Shown here: one piece after another, positions 59,102 through 64,000 of the stretch
Numbering within the stretch: position 1 is the first letter of the stretch
Layout of the letters: each line of letters starts with the position of its first letter
Source of the DNA: Photobacterium chitinilyticum
GTDB taxonomy: Bacteria > Pseudomonadota > Gammaproteobacteria > Enterobacterales > Vibrionaceae
DNA length: 64,000 nucleotides
Direction: 5' to 3'
NCBI RefSeq assembly: GCF_004104355.1
Contig: NZ_RJLM01000005.1
Coordinates: 310,001-374,000, forward strand
Translations under genes and position numbers: made by a program
The notes under the pieces: model-generated
What the model was told of the DNA's origin: nothing
The model's database searches: none
Seen by the model: the letters and a program-made list of their open reading frames with translations, nothing else

Positions 59102-59866
59102 CTATATGCCAGCAACACCAAATACCTCACGTAGCAGATACCCGGTAAAGAAAGCCAAAGCTGCGGCTGTTCCCCCATTCAATAACGTACGTATGCCAGA
59201 AAAAATATAGGGTTGATCAAACAGCAGGCTTTTAAGCATACCGATAAGAAAGAACATAATCGCCGCCAGAACCGTACTGATGGCAAACTGCTGGTTCATC
59301 GGCAATGACGTTGCTAAAAATGGTAATAGAGGCATCGTACCAATAAGAATAAATGCAACAAACGTTGCCCATGCGGCCCCGAAAGGATTCGGATCGGCCT
59401 GATGATGAATACCATGCTCCTCAATCAGCATTGTGTCGACCCAAAGCTTACGATCCTCACAAATGATGCTGACAATTTTTTCGAGAACATCGTCTTTGAA
59501 ACCTTTGTTCGCAAAGATCTGACGTATCTCTTCTCGTTCTCCTTCAGGGATAATATCAATGTGCTCTTCTTCCATGTCACGGAGACTTTGGGCATATTCC
59601 TGCTTGGCTTTATTTGACTCATACGTACTGACAGCCATGCTAAAACCATCGGCAATAAGATTCGCGAACCCCAATATCAACGCTACCGACGGAGGAAAAC
59701 CGGCACCAACCGCAGCTGAAACGACAGCAAATGTCGTAACGCAGCCATCAATGCCCCCGAGTACCGCATCGGATATATTTTGAGGCTTTGGCGCCTGCTG
59801 CAAGCGTTTCCTAATAACAGCAGGGTCATGCGCCCGAGTTAAATCTTCAAAACTGGCTTTCTTCAT
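59102..59866 (-). CDS. VIT/CCC1-family metal transporter
   Basis: A 254-residue inner-membrane protein with five helices. N-terminal NISDAVLGGIDGCVTTFAVVSAAVGAGF and FANLIADGFSMAVSTYESNKAKQE are the VIT1 signature, followed by the acidic cytoplasmic metal-binding region (EEEHIDIIPEGEREEIRQIF) and the C-terminal helices with TMPLLPFLATSLP. It moves Fe2+ or Mn2+. A single gene. Confidence 0.88.
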   Translation of the reverse strand: MKKASFEDLTRAHDPAVIRKRLQQAPKPQNISDAVLGGIDGCVTTFAVVSAAVGAGFPPSVALILGFANLIADGFSMAVSTYESNKAKQEYAQSLRDMEEEHIDIIPEGEREEIRQIFANKGFKDDVLEKIVSIICEDRKLWVDTMLIEEHGIHHQADPNPFGAAWATFVAFILIGTMPLLPFLATSLPMNQQFAISTVLAAIMFFLIGMLKSLLFDQPYIFSGIRTLLNGGTAAALAFFTGYLLREVFGVAGI

Positions 59867-60165
59867 AACAAGAACTCCATGACCGCATATCGCTCAACGT
59901 CATACCGACCGTTGTTGCTAATCGTAGTTGTTAATTTGCTATAAAGCCTTGTTTATCTCTCCTTGTACTCGATATGTTAGATCAAATGAGCCTTTCGATG
60001 ACAAAAGACTGTATAAATATCGAGCCTCATAGACGCTGACGCTATTTCTCTCCAACAGAAATCCTTACTCAACGGGAAAATCTGTAATATTATTGATCTA
60101 CCTACCAAAAATTTTGTCCATTTTGTTTAAAGTAGTCTTTCTTCGTTCCGATAGGAAAGACTCTG

Positions 60166-61272
60166 ATGACAACAATCAACCAAGATAGATTGATCCAACA
60201 CTTCATTGATCTTGTGAAGATCAACAGTGAATCACGAAATGAAAAAGCCATTTCCGAGACCCTTGCAGAACAGCTAGGTCAAATCGGTTTCCAGGTTAGC
60301 AAACTTCCTGTGCCCGCTGATATTTCTAATGGCTTCAACATCTACGCAAAACTTCCGGGAAAACTCGATGGAAGCATATTGCTAAGCTGCCACATGGATA
60401 CCGTTACACCGGGTAATGATATCGAGCCGGTAATTGTTGACGGTGTGATCAGCTCGAAAGGTGACACTATTCTTGGTGGTGATGACAAGTCTGGTATTGC
60501 TGCCATCATGGAAGCCGTTCGCTGCATTCAGGCTCAAGACGTTCCACACAAAACTATCGAACTTGCCTTTACGGTATACGAAGAAGGTGGTTTGCACGGT
60601 TCGAAAAACTTCGACATGTCTTTCGTCGAATCAGAGCAGGCTATTGTACTTGATTCAGGCGGCGCTATTGGCACCATTATTACAGTAGCGCCTGGCCAGC
60701 AAAACCTTAAGATCAACATCACAGGCAAGCCTGCACATGCTGGCTTGGCACCGGAAGAAGGCATCAATGCACTTACCGTTGCCGCCGACGCTATCTGTCA
60801 GATGAAACTGTCCCGTATCGACAGCGAAACCACAGCTAACATTGGCGTAGTCAAAGGCGGTCAGGCGACGAACATTGTCATGCCTGAACTATACCTGGAA
60901 GCTGAAGCCCGCTCTCTGGATGATGACAAACTTGCAGCCCAAGTTGAACATATGGTGAGCACGTTTAACGCATCAGCCGAAAAGCACGGTGCCGAAATTA
61001 GCATCGAATCTACACGTGCATACAACGCCTACCGTATTGACGACAATGACCCGCATATTGCCGCTATCAAAGCAGCATTCACAGCAAATGGGGTTGAGCC
61101 GAAAACACAGTCAACCGGTGGCGGTAGTGATGCCAATATCTTCAATGGTAAAGGCCTTAAGACGGTTAACCTTTCAACAGGTATGGCGAAAGTTCACACC
61201 ACAGAAGAATACATCAAGATCACCGACATGGTCGGTATTACTGAGTTTATCTATACCTACTTAACTAAGTAA
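60166..61272 (+). CDS. M20-family peptidase (PepT-like tripeptidase)
   Basis: A 368-residue metallopeptidase. Metal ligands and catalytic residues: LLSCHMDTVTPG (His, Asp), LGGDDKSGIAA (Asp), YEEGGLHGSKNF (two Glu), VLDSGG, and a dimerisation domain between about 175 and 290 (NLKINITGKPAHAGLAPEEG). The family acts on tripeptides or aminoacyl substrates. ATG follows a good SD (AGGAAAG). Confidence 0.9.
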   Translation: MTTINQDRLIQHFIDLVKINSESRNEKAISETLAEQLGQIGFQVSKLPVPADISNGFNIYAKLPGKLDGSILLSCHMDTVTPGNDIEPVIVDGVISSKGDTILGGDDKSGIAAIMEAVRCIQAQDVPHKTIELAFTVYEEGGLHGSKNFDMSFVESEQAIVLDSGGAIGTIITVAPGQQNLKINITGKPAHAGLAPEEGINALTVAADAICQMKLSRIDSETTANIGVVKGGQATNIVMPELYLEAEARSLDDDKLAAQVEHMVSTFNASAEKHGAEISIESTRAYNAYRIDDNDPHIAAIKAAFTANGVEPKTQSTGGGSDANIFNGKGLKTVNLSTGMAKVHTTEEYIKITDMVGITEFIYTYLTK

Positions 61273-61294
61273 GCAATTACGCGAGATCTATATA

Positions 61295-61326
61295 GAAGCC
61301 GGGGTTATGTCTCCGGCTTCTTTTTT
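61295..61326 (+). terminator. Terminator of the peptidase gene
   Basis: GAAGCCGG, loop of about 8, CCGGCTTC then TTTTTT, 22 bases after the stop. Confidence 0.85.
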
Positions 61327-61417
61327 ACTGACAAAGCTATATTATCAATAACGTTTAAACCTGCGATTGCTAATATCATTGGCAACGATGCTGTTATTGC
61401 TATCTAGTAATCAGGGA

Positions 61418-61810
61418 TTATCTCAATAGTTGCATTAGATGCTCATCGTTAAAGTCACTAAGGCTTTTAAGCTTCAAGTCAGCAACAGTAAATTTCTCAT
61501 TATGATACTCATCAGGGTGAGGCACAGCGACAGCTTGAATGTTTGCACGCTTTGCCGCAATTAAACCCGAATGAGAAACACAGCGCCTTGCCTCTGCATC
61601 TTCAACCTCATCCAAGCTCTTCCCTACCCATGGATTTCGCGAAAACCAAAACTCAGTCACCGCACGAGTCGTCATAGCCGCTGTCTGCTCGGCTAAACTA
61701 TCTGTAACTTGCACCCCCACGGATGAAAAAACCTGCCTTTCAGCTTCCTTCCATAAAGGCTCTGATTCGATCAGTAACCCATCCATGTCAAAGATAACCG
61801 CATATGTCAT
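61418..61810 (-). pseudogene. HAD phosphatase with an internal deletion (HxpB/YniC-like)
   Basis: A 130-residue frame whose first about 72 residues (VIFDMDGLLIESEPLWKEAE ... SRNPWVGKSLDEVED) match the N-terminus of HxpB/YniC-type sugar phosphatases, and whose last about 55 residues (SGLIAAKRANIQAVAVPHPD ... LKLKSLSDFNDEHLMQLL) match their C-terminus. The middle about 90 residues, with motifs II and III and the second half of the fold (usual length about 220), are missing in frame. It is therefore very likely non-functional. Motif I itself is intact. It sits directly downstream of thiM on the same strand. Confidence 0.75.
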
Positions 61811-61822
61811 GATTCGCTCTCT

Positions 61823-62650
61823 TTACGATAGTTTCATCCGTTGAATGAGAGTTTCTTCATCCAACTGGTACAAGGCATCCAAAAGGTTAAGCTGTAAACT
61901 ACCGGGACCTTTCGACTGCTCTGCTGCGATTTCACCAGCCACACCTAAAATCGCCGTAGCCGCTAACCCTGTCTCTTCGCCTACAGCGGCAAAAGCCCCT
62001 GTGATGGCTGACAAAGTACATCCCATCCCCGTTACATATGGCATCATTGAGTGTCCATTACGCAACTGGGTTTGTCCTTTTGAAGTCACAACAAAGTCTG
62101 TAGCTCCAGAAATGACCACACTGCACTGATAAGCTTCAACTAAATATAGCGCTGCACTAACTGCAGCTTCACTATCATCAAGCGCATCAACGCCTTTGTT
62201 CTGTCCTTTTTTTCCGGCTAAAGCAATAATTTCAGAAGCATTACCTCGGATGATTAATTTATTGGCTGCTTGGGCAATTTGACGTGAAATTTCCGTTCGC
62301 AACGTACTTGCGCCGCATCCAACCGGATCAAGCACAACAAACTTGTTATTGATATTCGCCTGTTCTACGGCAAACACCATACGAGGTGCCCACACGCTAT
62401 CCAAAGTGCCAATATTAATCACCAAAGCACCAGAAAAAGACATCATTTCCATCATTTCTTCACGCGAATGCGCCATGATTGGAGACGCGCCAATAGCCAG
62501 CAAAGCGTTGGCCGTATTATTCATCACGACATAGTTTGTGATATTCACCACCAGTGGCTTTTGCTGCCGTACTGCATCTAGGGCTGTAACAATAGGTTGG
62601 ATACGTGTGTTAATACATTCTGTATTTTCAATTGCGGTAAGATTTGGCAT
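61823..62650 (-). CDS. thiM: Hydroxyethylthiazole kinase
   Basis: A 275-residue thiamine-salvage kinase that phosphorylates 4-methyl-5-(2-hydroxyethyl)thiazole. Conserved: [72 protein letters not shown] (anion hole and catalytic Cys). The ATG at 62650 follows TAGGAGC; the 22 codons upstream in frame are leader. A TPP riboswitch precedes it. No thiD or thiE follows. Confidence 0.93.
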   Translation of the reverse strand: MPNLTAIENTECINTRIQPIVTALDAVRQQKPLVVNITNYVVMNNTANALLAIGASPIMAHSREEMMEMMSFSGALVINIGTLDSVWAPRMVFAVEQANINNKFVVLDPVGCGASTLRTEISRQIAQAANKLIIRGNASEIIALAGKKGQNKGVDALDDSEAAVSAALYLVEAYQCSVVISGATDFVVTSKGQTQLRNGHSMMPYVTGMGCTLSAITGAFAAVGEETGLAATAILGVAGEIAAEQSKGPGSLQLNLLDALYQLDEETLIQRMKLS

Positions 62651-62740
62651 TAAAGCTCCTAGTGCTGACGCACAGAAACTATATCGAGCCAAAGATTTAA
62701 GAAGAGTGAAAGTCAAATCACCAATAGCAAGACTGATAGT

Positions 62741-62815
62741 TCCCTACGCCAGTGTTAGCTGAATCAGGTTCAACGGGTCTCGCAAAATGCGATCTCAGCC
62801 TTATGGCCCCCCGAC
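62741..62815 (-). promoter_or_regulatory. TPP riboswitch (THI element) controlling thiM
   Basis: On the leftward strand: GGGGGGCC ... GGCTGAGA near the start, then ACCCGTTGAACCTGATTC and AGCTAACACTGGCGTAGGGA, which are the conserved thi-box segments that bind the pyrimidine and pyrophosphate. It lies about 90 bases upstream of the thiM ATG. TPP binding would lower thiM expression. Confidence 0.92.
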
Positions 62816-63157
62816 TATATGCAGGATAATAACAAGTTTTATTGTAAGAGCAACATATCATTAGGCTATCTTCACAAAGCTCCACAACCTGTTCCCCGAC
62901 AACACGAGCAGCGTGTAAAAGGATTTAAATATTCTCTAGCTGCAAGCGGCGGAACACTTCGTACCCAATAACCATGCGTGACGATAGTATATTTAAAGAT
63001 GCCTTATCATTCACAATTATCATCAATTACACAACAACCAGCTCCAACAAATACGAACAAGTGCGTACTCTTGATTTGCTCTTTGAATGGATAGTTAACT
63101 AAAGGAGGAATGGCAACAGAGAAAGCTCACGCTTTCTCTGCTGTTCTGTATTGCTAA
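62816..63157. other. Intergenic region between thiM and the AraC gene
   Basis: About 340 bases. Beyond the riboswitch promoter region and a hairpin at 63117-63140 no gene is supported. Confidence 0.45.
63117..63140 (-). terminator. Hairpin after the AraC/GyrI-like gene
   Basis: CAGAGAAAGC, loop TCAC, GCTTTCTCTG: a 10-bp perfect stem 18 bases past the stop. The T-run is weak. Confidence 0.5.
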
Positions 63158-64000
63158 TTATACTTTAATCGGCTCGCAGAAGCTGACATCAGCAACACCA
63201 GTGTTTAGATCATAACTGTGGTACAGTTCAAAGCATGCCCTGTCATCCACTTCCAGACCAGACGCAACAATCTCTTCCATAAGACTTTCCCAAAACGTAC
63301 CATACTGACTCTTTTCATTCACCGTTTCGCGAATTGATGCATAGCTACCTGCCGGCAGTTTCTTCACTTCAATACCTTGTCCGCCTTCTGTCCCTTCCGG
63401 CACAGTCAAGCAAATATCTGTACGGCATTTATCCGCAGGCGTCGCTTCCGGATTATCATGGTAAATAAGCAGACACAGACCGTCTTGCACCCCTTTGGCT
63501 CCAGCCCATTGATACAACTTCCCTAAAGCTGGCTCATAATTCTCGCCATAAGGTCCGGTGACACGGACATACGCTAACCAACGCTCTTCTAGTAATTCAG
63601 TTTTCATGTTCTCACTCCTTTGTGGTTGATATCCAACACTATAATCTTCCGAGTGAGATGTTTCGTGTCTAATCTTGCGAAGAGTGTGTCCAATCTTGCT
63701 ATTTCTCAGCAACTGCGAGTATTCCTCAAGCGTACTGCAGTTTCGGATCTCGGTAGGTGTCACACCAAAATAAAGCCGAAACGCTTTTGCCAGACTTTGT
63801 GAGCTAGAAAATCCATGGTCAAGAGCGACTTCTGTAACGCTGCTTTTCTTAAAAAACAAATGCTGGGCCGCATTCTGCAATTTCAGTCGTTTGATATGGT
63901 TTGCCAGAGTCTCCCCTGTTACAGCCTTAAAGATTCGATGAAAATGATGAGGAGAAAGGTTTGCTATCGCGGCAACCTGCTGCAGATTCACAGATTCTGC
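63158..64000 (-). CDS. AraC-type regulator with GyrI-like domain (start beyond the window)
   Basis: The leftward frame stays open to the window edge. The visible part holds the AraC helix-turn-helix pair (LQQVAAIANLSPHHFHRIFKAVTGET and SVTEVALDHGFSSSQSLAKAFRLYFGVTPTEIR), then a GyrI/Rob-like effector domain (about residues 130-277 of the visible part, LLEERWLAYVRVTGPYGENYEPALGKLYQWAG). About 10-30 N-terminal residues are missing. SoxS/Rob/BmrR-like proteins of this layout bind amphipathic drugs; this one may be drug-responsive. Confidence 0.85.
   Translation of the reverse strand, partial: AESVNLQQVAAIANLSPHHFHRIFKAVTGETLANHIKRLKLQNAAQHLFFKKSSVTEVALDHGFSSSQSLAKAFRLYFGVTPTEIRNCSTLEEYSQLLRNSKIGHTLRKIRHETSHSEDYSVGYQPQRSENMKTELLEERWLAYVRVTGPYGENYEPALGKLYQWAGAKGVQDGLCLLIYHDNPEATPADKCRTDICLTVPEGTEGGQGIEVKKLPAGSYASIRETVNEKSQYGTFWESLMEEIVASGLEVDDRACFELYHSYDLNTGVADVSFCEPIKV

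Noticed and set aside
63110-63157. A 15-codon frame after AAGGAGGA
   Set aside because: The spacing between GGAGG and ATG is too short, and the frame contains the hairpin downstream of the AraC-type gene.
1-64000. CRISPR arrays, tRNA and rRNA genes
   Set aside because: No regularly spaced repeats of suitable length and no cloverleaf or rRNA-like sequence were seen on either strand by eye.

Overview
The window looks like the replication terminus of the main chromosome of a Vibrionaceae bacterium (Vibrio or Photobacterium type). The reasons are a 28-bp site (21643-21670) that differs from the remembered Vibrio cholerae chromosome 1 dif at one central base, five exact matches to the MatP-binding matS consensus GTGACRNYGTCAC, and a gene set typical of the family (UmuDC, YdbH-YnbE-YdbL, DUF3319, CCGSCS and SPOR lipoproteins, EtfAB/ETF-QO, NorM-type pumps). 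No rRNA, tRNA or CRISPR array was seen.

The layout runs left to right. From 1 to 7105 is chromosome: a partial lipoprotein, a LysR gene divergent from a chromate transporter, an RpoS-like sigma factor, a GNAT acetyltransferase and a decayed ISNCY-type transposase beside the left attachment site. From 7106 to 21670 lies a visibly GC-richer, about 14.5-kb prophage of a tailless, membrane-containing corticovirus (PM2-like) type, bounded by two directly repeated dif-like sites. It has no integrase of its own, so it most likely integrates through host XerC/XerD (an IMEX). Its order is a leftward repressor-like gene, a rightward early operon ending in an HUH replication initiator, accessory membrane and zinc-ribbon proteins and an A32/P9-type packaging ATPase. 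An inverted AT-rich PIN-like nuclease gene follows as probable cargo. Then comes the virion operon (P2-like major capsid protein, many small membrane proteins, a repeat-bearing vertex protein, a spike, a muramidase and a holin-like protein), a Doc-type toxin-antitoxin pair and a leftward DUF3653-like regulator.

From 21671 to 64000 is ordinary chromosome with several small modules: yciH, a HAD hydrolase, a retropepsin-like protein, a tyrosine recombinase with an altered HxxR box, a YhfG-Fic toxin-antitoxin pair, ddl, a PatZ/YfiQ-like protein acetyltransferase, an NRAMP-related transporter lacking the DPGN motif, the YdbH-YnbE-YdbL envelope-lipid module, YeiH, LexA-controlled umuDC, two MATE pumps each divergent from a regulator, the electron-transfer flavoprotein system, CutA, an alpha-amylase lipoprotein, a LysE exporter, an orphan adenine methyltransferase, a VIT-family transporter, an M20 peptidase, a TPP-riboswitch-controlled thiM with an internally deleted HAD gene behind it, and an AraC-type regulator cut by the window edge.

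All functional calls come from reading motifs, length and context; no database search was run. The least certain calls are the roles of the small prophage proteins.
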